Source: Pachypanchax playfairii | Lineage: Eukaryota > Chordata > Actinopteri > Cyprinodontiformes > Aplocheilidae | Direction: 5' to 3' | Assembly: GCA_006937955.1 (NCBI GenBank) | Contig: SSNP01000020.1 | Coordinates: forward strand, 4,448,249-4,512,248 | Length of the DNA stretch: 64,000 nt | In this document: piece after piece, positions 13,801-28,800 of the stretch | Layout: every line of letters begins with the position of its first letter | Position numbering within the stretch: position 1 is the first letter of the stretch | Notes under the pieces: model-generated | Told to the model about the DNA's origin: nothing | Seen by the model: the letters and a program-made list of their open reading frames with translations, nothing else | The model's database searches: none | Translations under genes and position numbers: made by a program

Positions 13801-16800
13801 ATCAGCCCATCGTCCACCGCTGGAGAGAGACTGACTTCTTCCCTTGTTCTGTCACGTGTGGGGGAGGTAAACATAAAAGTGGGATTTTTTCTCCCTCAAT
13901 TTGAGTGAAAGCTGTGATACATTCAGGTTCTTTAACTCCTGATTCTCAATAAAATCCTTCATGAGTTCTTGTTTCATATTTTGTTGTCTGTAGGTTACCA
14001 GCTCACCTCTGCAGAGTGCTTTGATCTGCGAACTGGTCGGGTGGTTGTGGACCAGTATTGTCTTTTTTACCCAGAAAACGTCAAACCAAAACCAAAATTG
14101 CAGGAGTGCAACATGGATCCCTGTTTGGACAGGTTAGTTTCTGTTCTGTAGGAATTAAACTGAATGAAATACCAGATTTTAATGTCATAATTATGTTGGT
14201 GAATGCTTTCCCTTGTCTTTTAGTGATGGCTACAAGGAAATAATGCCATACGACCTCTTCCACCCTCTGCCTCGGTATGGTCTCAGCTGCTTTAGGAACA
14301 AAATGTGACACATAGCACATATCCACTAAGTGGTCTTTCATTGTTTCAGTTGGGAGAGCAGTCCCTGGACGGCGTGCTCCACTTCGTGTGGCGGTGGCAT
14401 TCAGAGTCGCTCTGTAACATGTGTGGAGGAAGACATGCAGGGGAACATCACCCCCACAGACGAGTGGAAGTGTCTCTATTCACCCAAAACAGCCATCCTG
14501 CAGCCCTGCAATGCTTTCGACTGTCCCACCTGGCTGGCTCAGGAGTGGTCACCTGTAAGTTCTCATCATCTTCTCTTTATATTTTGTTTAGAAGATGTGC
14601 ACTAAAGGAACTGTTCTTTTCAGAGTGTTCATGTTGGACTAAGGTCAATTATTCAGAAATAAAAAGTAAAGATTTAGAGTTGTAGCTCATTTCACTAAAC
14701 ACCCCAATCTGTGACTAAGATAATTCCTTCCCATCTAGTTGGAATTTCTGAAAAGACAAGGGTGGTGTGGGAGGTGAAGTAAACCTGCTGATTAAATCCA
14801 CAAAGCAAGGTAGTCACAGAGCTGTTACTGCTCATGAGGGTAAGCTGGCATTGCAGCTCATTGGTGTAACGTAGTGATGACAAATGGTCTGTTTAAGTAA
14901 CCGGAGTCAGGATTCAGTACCTCTCACACACCTGTAAGCTATAGTGTTCCACGTCAACGCCTCTGAGGAACACCCCAGACCTTCTTTAGTTCTGCAATAC
15001 CATCTTTGTCTATGAAGCCTCACATTGTCGCAGGACGTGGCCAGCTGGATTGGTGATTTATGAACACTGAGAGGCAGCTTAAAGAGAGACTTGTCTTTTC
15101 GACCATACCATGGAAACTTTTTGTGAATGGGGCTAATTCATGCATTTCTCCAGACGTGAAAGGTAATAGCACACATCAGTTAGCAACGGGTTAGCAGGCA
15201 AAATGTGCTTTATTTGATGAAAAGTCGCCTGCTGTAGCCACTATTTAAAAAAAACTCATAATCCTGGTTAAAAGGCCTGTAAAATATACCTTTCACGTGG
15301 GGCAGCTGATGACCAAACTCTTAATTTATCTTCATTAATAAAAGCTATTAAAAATGTTTACTGTAGGTTAATGGCCTGATGCTTGATTCTGTTGAAAAAG
15401 GTGCATCTTGACTGCAATATGAGCTTTTAAAGCTGTTTGGGCAAAATGCAACTGCTGATCCCAGTTTGACTCTGTGACATGAGTCATTGAGTCAATGGCA
15501 TCAGTCCATTGACCAACTTATTTGGGTTTTACTTCTGAAGCTGCCATCACAGTAACCAGTCTAACCATAAACGTCTCCTGCAACTTCCTGAGTGGCATTT
15601 TTCCCTTCTTGCCAGTTAAACAGGCCCTGCTCAGGGAATCGGATTTTCGGCCCCCTCAAAGACTCCAGTATGCTGTTTGTGTAGCACATTCCACCTCTGC
15701 GTTTAAAATGCTTGTTTTGGCAGAAAATAAACAAAGTTTGCTCCTGAGCAGAGACTGGATGGGATTTTGGAAGGTTTCTCTCCTCACCTCTCTTCAGTTA
15801 CAGTCTGAGATGTTTTATTAGAAACTACATGTAAAAAGATGTGAGCACAGTAGTTCTATGTTTGACCTGTCACCACCAGTGTACAGTGACGTGTGGTCAG
15901 GGTCTGCGCTATAGAGTGGTTTTATGCATCGATCATCGAGGACTCCATGCCGGAGGCTGCAACCCCACCACCAAACCCCACATCAAGGAGGAGTGTCTGG
16001 TTACAGTCCCCTGCTACAAGTCCATCGGTGGGGAATATTTAATCACCAAACTTTTACTCATTTCTTTGTGGTTTCATGCAACATTAAGCGTGTCTGTACA
16101 ATTTGCTTTAGACACACTACCTGTTGAGGCGAAACCTGTGTGGCATAAGCAGGCAATAGAGCTAGAAGAGGAAACCACAGCAACTGAGGAACCAACGTGA
16201 GTACAAAAAAATACATAACAAAAGGTGTGCAGAACATTTACGTTTGTTTCTTTCTCTATGAAAAGTTTTACTGAAAGTTGTTAAATTGGTTGTAATGCCA
16301 TAATTTGTTGGTTTTGATGGTTTATAATGATCGACCACAAGTCTCCGTCTACTTTTAATTTATCCTGTTTATGAGTCCCGCCATGTTGTGTTTTTGAAAT
16401 CAGAGTCTGTGACATGCTGAAATTCCCGCCTACTCACCTGAACACAGTCCTGGTGTCAAATACCTGGTTGCGGATAAATAAAGAAAAGTTAATATTTCAA
16501 CATGCAGCAGCAAGATAAAACTATTTGAATCCAATTAATTTGGTACCTTGAAACATTTTTATGTTATTGGAACAATTTAATGTGAGATTTACATTTTTTT
16601 TTCTGGAAAATGTCCCATGTGTTTACTTGAGGTGGCAGGACTATAAACTTGTACTGCAGCCATCCACTAGGGCGGCGCTGGTTTTATTTTTGCTTCAACT
16701 TCTGCATCACATCCCTTTGTCTTTTTATGAAATTTCTAGATCTTAAAAAAGACTGATCGATCAGTTGACTGATTATTTTTTTCTTTAACAATTGACATCC

Positions 16801-19800
16801 GTCATGACTCCAGTCAAAAGGCACATTTGTGGGTAGAACAGTATTGTTACACTAACCTCTCCTTTCTAACGAATGCGTGATCTACTTAGCGCATTTTCTC
16901 GCGAAATCAGCCACGTGTCCCTTCCCACGTAGAACGTTTTAGACGTGTATCGGTCGTGAAAGCGTTCCATCCAGCTGGTCCCAGGAGAATTGCGAAATCG
17001 CGCGTGATTTCATCAGTACACACAACAAAAAGCAGGGAGAAAGACAACAACATGTATCCAGGAGGTATGGGGTTTATTTTCACGCCACCTGCGGACTTCA
17101 AACCCGTCTCAGGTAATGTATTTTTTTGTAGTCAAGCAAACAGAAATCTGCACGTGTCCTTTATTTTGAAACTTCCGGGTATTTTACTTTTCACGAACGC
17201 CTGATTTCCTGTCTGGTCCAAACTAAACTGTTGAGCTTGATGCGTTTTAGAAGCGTGATAAGTAAAAAAATAGAACTGTACTATTAGTGATTTTGGTGTC
17301 TTTAAACAAACAGGTCAACAAAAAAAATACTTCAGGACAAATTTAGAAGGAGAATTTAAATATTCTGTTTGAACAGCTGAATTTCATCCAGCCTGTTTCA
17401 TGAAATGGAGCAGTCATTATTGTTCTTTCTTATATTCTTAATCAAGTGGTTTGCAATGGTAATAAAATTAAAACCAAATGACAGGGAAAAAAATAAAATA
17501 AAAAATAACTGTCTGTTTGCCATCTTGATTTGTAAAAATCAGTCCTGGAATCCACTGTAAAACCCTCATCTGTCAACTTCTAAATTCAAGTGTTTAAACA
17601 CTGAGATCATAAATTCAATTAGATTCATGGCTTCAAAATTTTCCCTCTAATAATTTACAGAGGTTAAACAAGAGAGAGGTTATTTCACACATTTGCTGTT
17701 TAAATAACTTTCAAAAGCCAAAGCTCAGATACCCGGAGGTCAAATTGGAAGCGACGGGGCTCCGTGCTGCCACGAAACCACCACAGTATCACGGTTGTGT
17801 TCATGTCAGTGATGATTTTCATCAAACTGCAGGTCCTAAACTTTACATGCAGTCGTCAAACTCTGCATTCATTTGAGTGAATGTTTCTGCACAAACAACC
17901 TTCTGAATGACAAATGTTCATCACCTTTTTTTGCTTTAGTGAATATATTCAAATGTCTGAAGTTATTTAAGGTGCAAGTGGGAAAATGAAGGTGAAAGAG
18001 AACAAAAACATCATTTTTAAAGTTTTGCTCACTGCCAATCAGCATTACCTCAACAAACCTTACAATCTTCCAGATGTTCCAACCCCTAAAGATGGACAAT
18101 ATTTGGAAGCTTCCCAGTGTTTGGATGACTTATATTAGCATCAAAGTATCCAGTTTTTAACATCTGTTATTCTGACTTATATTTGGATCAAGAATGGACT
18201 AAAAGAAGAAACGCCAAAACATTTTATTTTTGTTCTGTCGCACAAAAAAAAGGATCTTTCCTCAATAAGCACACAAATATCTGTGTATAATACAGAGTCC
18301 TTCACAAGCCAACAACAATATCTGCCTCCCACATGGAGCCAAGTTACAGATGTGAGAACAAGGAGAAGGAAATTCCTGTTTTGGACTTAAAGCACCTTTA
18401 TTGCCAATTCTTAAGCGTGTTCCCAACGGACACTCAAAAAACTGAGCCAGTTTGTGCTTCACAGTGTGACCAAATATGTTTTCCATCATTTCTATTGATG
18501 AAGGTTTGGCAGATTTCACAGTAAAGCTGTTGTTTCCTTCCACGAATGAAACCAGGCTTGTTGTTTGAACTGACAGATGTACTTTAGCCGCTCCTGAAGA
18601 TAAGCATTTTTGTGCGCGCTCTCTCTCGTTGACATTGTTGTTCCCGTTCCAAGATCTGACTGCAAGTGATTCATTCGTCCAAATCGCAGCGAGTCCCCGC
18701 GCTCTCGTAAAGAGCCGACTTTGCTGTAATTATGAGCTCTTTATTGAGGCGTCTTGTAAAACAGCGTGGCGCTTTTGTGTTGTGGTCAGACGAGCTGTTG
18801 GAGGAACCGCATTAAAACGTGCATAAAAGTAAATATTCAGTTACTTTGAGAAACTGAGTCGCTCACTGGAACATTTGGATTGAATAAGTTGTAGCTTGTC
18901 AGATTCATACACACAAAGAAAGAAATGCTTTTATTCTGACTTTCTAGTTCTTTTTTACAAGATAGTGAGAAAACAGGCCAATAAAACAATGTAAATGGGG
19001 GAAATAGAAACAGTTTTTGTCATTCAGATAATGGAATTGCTGTGAGTTGGTCTCTATTTTAGACACATTTGTCTCTCCACAGTTCTCATTATCTTCTGAC
19101 CAGCCCAAAATATCCCATTAAAGTCCTGTTTAAATAAGATGTGAGACTCATGTATCAGCAGCAGGGTTATCTCATCCTGTCTGACTACTTGTGCTGAAGC
19201 ACAGAGCTTTAAAAAAAAAAAGATGTGTCACTTTCAAAATAGTGAAAATACTGCACTGAATGTGGTGACGACTGGATGTTGTAAGAAGAACACATGGAAC
19301 ACTATATTTAGGATGGTGGATCTTTATCAAGGCAGAGGTAAGCTGGATATTTAGAGACCAATTACTGAGATTTTTTGGCCAATTTATCATCCACAAACAT
19401 ATAATCTGTCAGGTTTTTGTGAGGTTGCAAGGTTGGACCCACGTGCAGTGAGGAGGACAACAAAAATGAAGGATAAATAAAAGTTTAATGAGAACCAAAA
19501 CTGCTGACGGTGCAGCAAAACAACTTACATGGGGGATGAAAAGTCCAGAGGTGAAAAAACACAAAAGTAATCCATGGGGGAAAATATATCCAGAGACAGA
19601 GACGAGGGGAGACGGTCGTGCGGAGACACGACAAGGGAACCCGTGAACAAAAGTCCTCAGACGTCGCGGCGGACGGCCAGCGCAGAGGCACCTCGTAACC
19701 TGGAGGAACGCTCCAGGAGACGGGACAGGACAGACTAAAGTTGGGGACTACAAGGTTTGTGACAAAGAAAGACTAAGACATACAAGTTGTGACAACAACC

Positions 19801-22800
19801 CGACACTGACTAACAGGCACAAGAGGTTTAAATACAAACACTAAACTGATTACAAACACAGAACACCTGGGAACACTGGGAGTGAATGAGACAGAGGATG
19901 AACACAGGAAATGACGAAACATAATCAAGAAACCTCAGACATCCCACGGGCAGACAGGAAATACAAACGGTATCAAAATAAAATCCAAACCGGAATGAAT
20001 GACTAGGAAACTAAAACATAACAAAACTAAGACACAGGAGGAGAACTGAACAACAGCTAAACTCAAACCTAAAACCGAGATAACAGCGGGAGAGGAAACA
20101 AAATACCAAATAACTAGAAAACCCAATGCTACAGAATAAAGTAAACAAACAACCAAAACCCCAAGACCTGACACAATCTACTAGAGTTTGACAACAAAAA
20201 CAACAACCACTGAATTAAATGAATAACTGATCTGGAACTACTCCCATACAAAGCGTCTGAAAAAGGGAGGGGCCATCTGGTATAGTATTTTAAGCTGATT
20301 GGAGGACGCGCCAGCAAGTGTCCACCTACATGATTTGTCTTTAACCAATCACAGTAAATCAAGCTCTTGCAAATCCAGTTGGGAGAAAAACACTCATCGT
20401 TTCCACCAAGAAATGCACAGTGTTCTTACCTTTGCTCATTTGTCAATGAATAAATCGTCTCTAGTTCTAATAAAACAGATTCAATATCTGCTTTTATGTG
20501 TACATCCACCGGTGCAGCCATGTTTGTTTTGCTCTGCCTGCCTGGGCACCTGAACACCCGCCCCAAAGCAAGATGCTAACACATGATTGGTCTGTACCAC
20601 TTTCGATTTGAGTCAGACGGTTTAGTTGGAGCAGTACAAGATGGATTTTTGTGGGTTTGGAAAACTCCAAATCTCGAAAGAATCCAGCTGCAGCACAAGG
20701 TTATTAAATTAAGGTCCATCCTCACAGAAAAGTGTTTGACAGTCCGTCTAATTGTTTATCACTGCTTGACCCTGTTCAGGAGTCAGAGGGGTTAGAGGGA
20801 GCTTCACACTGGTCATCAGCCAAATAAGTTTCATAGAAAAATAAATTGTCAGCAGAGGTCAGTTACTGTTTTTATATATTTTTAGTTCCGAGCCTGATTG
20901 TCTCTCTTTAATCTTTCAGCGGACTAATATTTTCATTTGAACTGTTGTTGTGTTGCTGACAGCTGGACTGTATTTTGTGATCATGGGTTTATAATCATGG
21001 CAGCAAATTAACAAAACAGTTTATCTGTAATTTAATTGCTGGAAAACCCTTTATGAAGAAAAAAGCCTAATTTACATAACAAGTTAACTGTTTTCTATAT
21101 TTTTCTTCTGTGGGATGATCGAGCAGCTTCATTCCTGGTTCCTGGGAGCCCTGCAGCAAGACGTGTGGAGTGGGAACCCAGCAGCGAACAGTCAAGTGTC
21201 AGGTGTTGCTGTCCTTCTCCCAGACTGTTGCTGACCTGCCCGATGATGAATGTGAGGGAGACAAACCTGCTTTGGTCCAGCCTTGTTTTCGTAGCCCCTG
21301 CACGGGGGGATCGTCTCAGGAAGGAGAAGGACAAGACGAGGAGGAGACGCCACTAAGAGGAGAACCATATGACTGGGAGTACGATGGGTTTACAGAGTGC
21401 TCAGAGAGCTGTGGAGGAGGTAGGATTCCTTATGAAACTTTAATTTATGTAAACTTAAATGACTGATTTAAAATGTATTGGTTAACTACGCTTACAGCCC
21501 CTCTTGAAAACTACTCATGCGGAGCTCCATTTACAAACTACATGAAGTTAAAGAGGACGTGTTCCTAACCTCTGCTTTCCACTGAACACGCAACAGACGC
21601 GCAACGTTAGTGACGCATAATACGCTGCTGATTGCACGAGCAAAACGTTGCGCGCTGCCGACGCGTTCAGTGGAAAGGAGGGGTTAAACATTTCAAACAA
21701 GATTAATTTCATCTACATTAAAGGTTTGAAAACAATAAAACCAGGAAAGGATTTGTCCTGTATTTAATCCCTTGTGGACCGACAGCCTCTAATCTTAAAT
21801 CCTCAGTTTATCTTCCACATACTGAAGTTTCTCCACAGATTTGTAGTTGCTGAAGTTTTCAGAACCATGAGAGGTTTTTTGCTCATAATTCCAACAACAC
21901 GACATCGACTCACGAGGAACTGTTGATTCAGTTCTTCTCCTTTTCTTTTTCCAAAATACGTCTTTAGTCACTGTGGTTTAACTTAGCATTCTATTTACTT
22001 TACTTCAGATAATTATTTGTTCACATAGAAATCTTCTTATATCAGGTTTTACAGAAAAAGGTTAAAGTAAATTCTTTTCAAGTGTAGTTTTATAATTAAA
22101 GTAGATGCAAAGTTCTGAGAGGATCATATCACGTGTGACTCTAACAATCCTGATAGAAGTCCTCTTCAGATTCAGGACTACTGATGCAAACAACTCAATT
22201 TCAAAAGTGCATGAAAGCTTTAATTTTGGTTTTACTCAGTATTATTGAGGTTGGTTGCACTTCTATTTATAACAGTAAAACAAACTCCGTCGGGGTGTCT
22301 GAAGTCTGAACAGAGTCCAATTTTTCTGTTTCATGACCTTTACTGTAGCTCAAACACTTTATCTTAAACAAGCAGATGCACTGTTTCAGTGTTCATTGTG
22401 CATGTGTTTAATTTTATATCTGGATGTTTTTTTATTGTACTTTGCTCCACATGCAGCCACAATAATAAGGAACTAACCCTCCAGAGTTTCATGTTTCACA
22501 TCATTCAGTCCCATCTTAGTAAAATCAGTCAATAACTGAAGAACAGGGTCAAATGTTTAACTGATTCAAATAGAACGATTAATTCTTATAACCCGAGTGT
22601 AAGTTGAACCACTTTAAAAATAATTAGAATTAAAAACAAAAAATCTATTTACTAATTTTTCATCACTAGACATGTTTCAGTATGTTATTGTTGCTTTCAG
22701 GTTTCACACCTCCACATGGTTACACGATATCACTCGAGCTAATCTAAATGTAGCTTTAGCTCTGGCTAACGACAATGTATCACTAAGAGACGGACCCATT

Positions 22801-25800
22801 CTATGCTGCGATGCGTCCATAGAAGCAGATTCCTCCGTTTTCATCCGTTTCTTTCTGTCTGTCTGTGTCAAGTAGTGCGACATGTCAATCACAGCCCAGC
22901 CTGTCGCCCCCCTGCACTTACGCTGGTCCTCCAGGCAACACCTCCTTTTGAGGCATTTTTTTAAAACAGGAAGTGTGGGCAGGGATGTAACGTGGAGGGG
23001 GTTGAGTTTCACTTTACTTTAAAGGAAGAAATCTTTAGCATTTCTTGAAATTTTGTTTTTGGATCTTAAGATTTCTGCCACTGTGTATGGGCTGACAGAA
23101 CCACTAAAGATTGACTTATTTACTTATACTATTTCGCAGAAAACTGAGTTAGTTAAACACATTTTAAATTGTTCTCCAACTGGACAAAATACACGACCAG
23201 TCAAAAGTATATTTTTGGTAAATAATTTAATATTTATCTGCTTTCAGTCAGTCAACAAAACTGACACAATGTAATTTGTTCACAGAACAAAATAAAGTTC
23301 TGTTTCACTGAAATGTTTAACTCATAATTGAACAAATCTGACTTTATTGATTAAAAAAACACAGATCACAAGAAAAACTATCAAGCCAGTTGCAATAAAT
23401 TTGGCTCCACCTGGTAAAAAAAAACAATAAAATCAAATGAAAATGGACTCAGCAGTAAAAGATTATGTCGACCAAACCCAGATATATTAAATTTCACCAA
23501 CCTAATTGCTTCTTCTCGAGGGAAAGCCATAAAAATGGGTGTATTATTTGTTTTCAAGGCTTTTTAAAAATGTTAATTCAACAAATTATTATTTTTGAGT
23601 GTAAGTCATTAAAATCAATGGACTAATACACGATGCGTCACACTGTGTCGTCATTAATTTAAACAGTAACTAAATGAAATTCTGGGAGCAGTGTGTGGAA
23701 AACACCAAGCACACCCTATGAGTCAAAACACTGTAAAAAATGCTGCAGTAACTTCCAGTAATTCTTTATTATGTGACCTGTTGCGTGTCTCACATCACTG
23801 TGGCAGAATTTTGGCCCACATAATCATCTAAGGATGTATTTGCTGAATACACATACACATAAATCCATAATATGTTCTATCTCTTTACTATAACCTCAGA
23901 GTGAAAGTAACTTTTCAATAGATTTGGTTGTAAAATAACAGCTTTTGTTTGCATCTATGTGGAAAATCCCATCATTTTTGGTCTTTTTTTGTGTTTTCAT
24001 TGTGTTGTTGAACTCCAGGTGTGCAGGAAGCGGTGGTGATTTGCTTGAACAAGCAGACCAGGAAGGCAATCGACCAAAACCTGTGTGAGAGTTCCCAACG
24101 GCCTCCAAAACTCCTGCAGGACTGTAACACTCAGTCCTGCCCACCAAGGTACAGTAAAACCCCCGACTCTGATGTCCTCATCCCCATCGTTACAATTTAA
24201 AGGTTGTTTATAATGGTTTATGCACGAACAGTAAAATGGACGTTGATGGATGTGGAGGAAATGAGTTTTTGGGGAAAAGGGGGTTTGGCTGCGTTTAAAA
24301 AGAAAATATTAATTAAAAACTTCATTGAAATCTGGTTGTTCCCTTTAGCAGCTGGCCAAGAGTGTGTCCTTACAAAATATGCAATATATGGAGCTCAGAT
24401 GTTTATATGTGCCCTTATTTTCTAAATATATTTCTAGCTCATACACATGCAACTATTTAAATCTAAAAAAAAAAACTGAAATAAAAGTTTCGGTAGGAAA
24501 GATATTTAGGTATGCATTGTTCCACAAAGATGAAACCGCTTAAGCCAATTAAATCATAATTGAGGCAACTTTGATCCAAATGATGCTGAAGCAGATTGAC
24601 AGAGATGGATGACTGTATCATTTCTAACAGGAAATTAAACCCAATGGAACGCGGTTTCAGTCTGACGCTCAAGGATCCAATGTCAGTTGTTCCATGGCTC
24701 AGATATGAAAATGATTGGTAGAACTTTAGGGATTTTATCTGTTGTGTTGATGAATACATTTAAGCAATATTAAATGCTCATTTTTTTGTACCAAAAAAAA
24801 AAAAAATACAGCAAAATTGATTTTTTTTGGCCTTTAAAGCACTACAAAAATTTTTGTGTTTAGATAAATTGATATTTGTCTTACACAAAATGAAATTACA
24901 CCTTGAATCAACAAAATCACTTAATAACACACTGAATATTTTGTTTCCTTTTATGATATAGTCGTTACATCTGTGGTCAAACAAATTTTACCTGATTAAT
25001 GTTTTACTTTTGATCAGTTTGGATTCCTCTAAATCCAACAAGCACATTAAATTCAACTAGTATATTAAAATAAGTTCAGCCAATCTGGTTTGATTAAAAA
25101 CCAGCAGTTATTAAATTAAAACATAAATATGTTCGGTTGAAACACAAATAATCGTTCATAATTAGGAGTTAAATTTACATACAGTTAATAAAAGTTACTG
25201 ATTTAACAGATCAATTTGATATTTTTATGTAAAAAATCATGTTTTGAAATCAAAAATCCAGGGATCAAAAAACCAAGAACCAGACGACAAAGACTGAATA
25301 GGGACTGAACACAAAGCAAACTAATTACACCAACGAGACGCAGCTGTGAGGGGCAAGGTACTCAGGAACACATTAGGAGAACAGGAAGTGAAGACAATAC
25401 CAAAGTAAAAGCAGAACAGGAAGTACAGAGCTGTAACAAAATAAAAGCTGAACACAACTGCAGGGGAATGAGACGTGACAAGGACAAAACATGGAACACG
25501 GAGGGATCAGGGAAAATAACCTGGAAAAAAACATTTCTACAAGAAAATAAAGAAAGAAATAAAACCCCAAGACCTAACAATAACATACTGTGGTGTTGGT
25601 CCAAATCTTTAATTTCAAATTGTTATTTGCTTGAGAAATTACTTAATTTTTGTTTTATTGCCTGAGGTATGTCTGGATCTTAAAAATGTAGATTTTTAAT
25701 ACTGAGTTTTTTTTTTAATGAATAATTACCTGGAAGATGAATCGATATAACAGCTTGTTGTTTACTGTATTTAAACTGTGGCTAAAGGGTAAGTGGATTT

Positions 25801-28800
25801 TGTTGTAGTTCATGTGTTTTAGGTTAACACCATGGATACTGTCAGTACTCCACCACTCACACTCTCTTTAGAAAACTTAGATGTTCGCAGCTTGGCCTTG
25901 CTTGTTTTCTCTGGTCTTCAATCTTGTTTTTACATACAACAAACGCTGCATTGGACTTGTTTCCTTTGGCCCGTAACTTCCTCCCTGAGGCCTCACCTCA
26001 CCCTTCATAATAAGCTACGCTCTTTGGATACTGTTCCCTCTGAAAGTAAACAGCCATAAGATGAAGTTTGTATTCCCTCCATTCAACGCTTCCCCCGGCT
26101 CTTTAAGTAAATACGAACAGTTTTAAAATATCACCTAATCTGTCAGACCCAAAGTAAAGTCACTTTAGATTAAAACCTAAAGCTTATTGGACTCATTTCT
26201 TAGACTGTAATAAAGAGTCAAAGCTGAAAGTATAACTTTGATGGTGCAGCGTTCTCAAATGTATCATAGTGGGAAGTATAGGATTTTTTTTACTTATATT
26301 TTTCACAAATTATTTGGTCAAATGTACATACTGATGAGACTGTAAGACCTCCCATTGGATCAAGCAAAACATCTAGGACTTAGAACCACTTCATACTGGG
26401 TGAGGACCCAAGACTCACTCCTCAACATTTACAAACTATTAGAATGTGGACAGATTGCAATAAATTTGGAAAACCTCCTTCAATGTGAAGGCAATCATGA
26501 TGTCACTGCTACTGGTGGTGTGACACTCTAAGAAGCTCTCATGTACTCTCACCATGTATCCATGATTACATCAACATGTATGACATTGTGGTATGACCCT
26601 CTTGGACCATCACGGCAATTTCTGCAACTCATTCCTACAAAGATCCTTCAATGAGCTTCCACAATCACACAAAGACCCTGGCTCGATGTGGTACAACCCT
26701 CTCAGATTGCAACCAAATGTAGCTAAATGTCAGAAGATCACACCCTGTTTGTTTGACATGTGGTCACAGCTGAGGTAAAAGGTTTGCATGGCCCTTTTGT
26801 CTCACTAATTTTCTTGACAACCAAGCTGTGTCGACGTGCTCACGTCTTGGATACACTACTACCACATTCTCCTACATTACAACTTCACTATAGAAGTTTT
26901 GTGCTTGCATAGGACCATCGTGGACCTGCTGCACTCTCAATAAAGACCTTAAAAACATCTCCAAAACCCTGCAAAGACCATTCACTTTCTAACTGAGGGT
27001 TTGTAATGCTGTAATAGGGTCATCTGTGTGAACAGAGTCATACAGAAAGCTCCTCTGAAAGCCTTTTATTCTGATCTACGTAGAATGTGTATACAATGTT
27101 CTATGAATCAAGTTCCAAAAATCTAACGAAATGTTTTAACGAATGTCATTTTACAGGTGGGAAACTGGGGAGTGGAGTTCATGCTCTGCCACCTGTGGGG
27201 TTGGTCTGATGACACGCACTGTGATGTGTACTCATCAGCCTTCTCGAGACAGCAACTACAGTGCACTTTTAAAGGATGAGGACTGTCAAAGTCCCAAGCC
27301 AAGTCCTTTTCAAGCTTGTAACCGCTTTGAATGTCCTCCTGAATGGGATACACTTGTCTGGGGACAGGTAAAGGATCACATAAGGGATATTTACAGTCAA
27401 AAATCTCAGACACATATGCACAAAATAAGGTTCTAACCCGTATAACCCCTCCCGCCTACTGTTGTCATTTCTGCAGTGCTCCCAGACCTGTGGTGGGGGG
27501 GTTCAGAAGAGACGGGTGTTGTGCAAACAGCGCTTAGCAGATGGGAGTGTCCTGGAGCTACCTGGCTCATTTTGCCCATCAAAAAGCCCTGTAAACCAGC
27601 AACCATGTGGCAGGCAGGATTGCCCACCTCAGTGGGTCACAACTGTCTGGTCTCAGGTAAGGCCATCTTCCAATCAAAAACCAACCAGCTAAGTTTTTGC
27701 TATTTGAGAACATTTGAATATTTATTTATTTTCCTAACATGTAAATTTTTTATCCAGTGTTCAGTAACATGTGGAAGTGGTATTCAGACTCTGAAAGCTG
27801 TCTGCAAGAAGCAAGAGAATGGACAGTTTTGGACTATTGACTCAAAGAACTGTTCTGCGATGACCCGTCCTATCAGAACCCGGCAGTGCTTCCTCAGGCA
27901 CTGTGAAAGTAAGACATGTTCCTTACTGGTTTTAATTGGGTTAATTTACAGTCCTAAAATATCTCGCTACAAAAAGCACATATGATACTAAAAGGAAGCA
28001 GCTTAAACTTGTAATTGATTAAACTGTTGTCTTTTTAATTGCAGACTTATTAAAACCTGGACCTACCATACTCACCCAGAGAAAAGTTTACATCCAGTGG
28101 AGGAAGTTCAAAAAGTTACAGCTAGTTGTTGGTGGTTATGCTTATCTACTGCCTTGGACTACATTAATCCTTCACTGCCCAACCCAAAACTTCCGTAAAG
28201 GTCACGTTCAGTGGCTCAAAGAGGGGAAGGCCCTGTTGAACCTCCCACATTTTTCCATAAAATCACAAGGATATTTAAAAATTCAACATGTTCAAGCATC
28301 TGATGTTGGTATTTACACATGCGTTGCAGGCGAAGTGCAAGGACATTTTGTTTTACAGATCATTGGCAACAAGCATAAACTTACTGTTCCAGATTCATGG
28401 CTCCATGAAAGTGGACAAGTGGCTAGACATACAGATATAACCAGAGAAACGTATAAAGAGCTACCCATCCCCCTCAACAAATATGACAACCTTGTGGAGC
28501 ACTTTCTTGAGCTTAAAGGATCTATACATGATGAAAAATACCTTGCTGGCAAACCTCATGTGAGTGAGGGGAATAGATCGACTCTTGAGGATGAGATCAA
28601 TGAATCAGTACCAGTTGTACTAGCTACTGATAGCCACAGGCTTGATGAGCTCATGCACAACCTCTCTGAGGTTTTTGGAGGATCACAAGGGGAACCATTC
28701 ATTGTTCAATTTCTCACTGAACTAATTACTACACAAGGGGATACTAATGAATCAACCGTTCACCTTCCAGATGGTGCAGAATCCTTTACACAAGAACCAC

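Noticed and set aside
15841..16200. Continuous 119-codon ORF through adamtsl1 exons 10 and 11
   Set aside because: It includes an 84-nt segment of hydrophobic, non-conserved sequence with good GT/AG borders; splicing restores the family linker.
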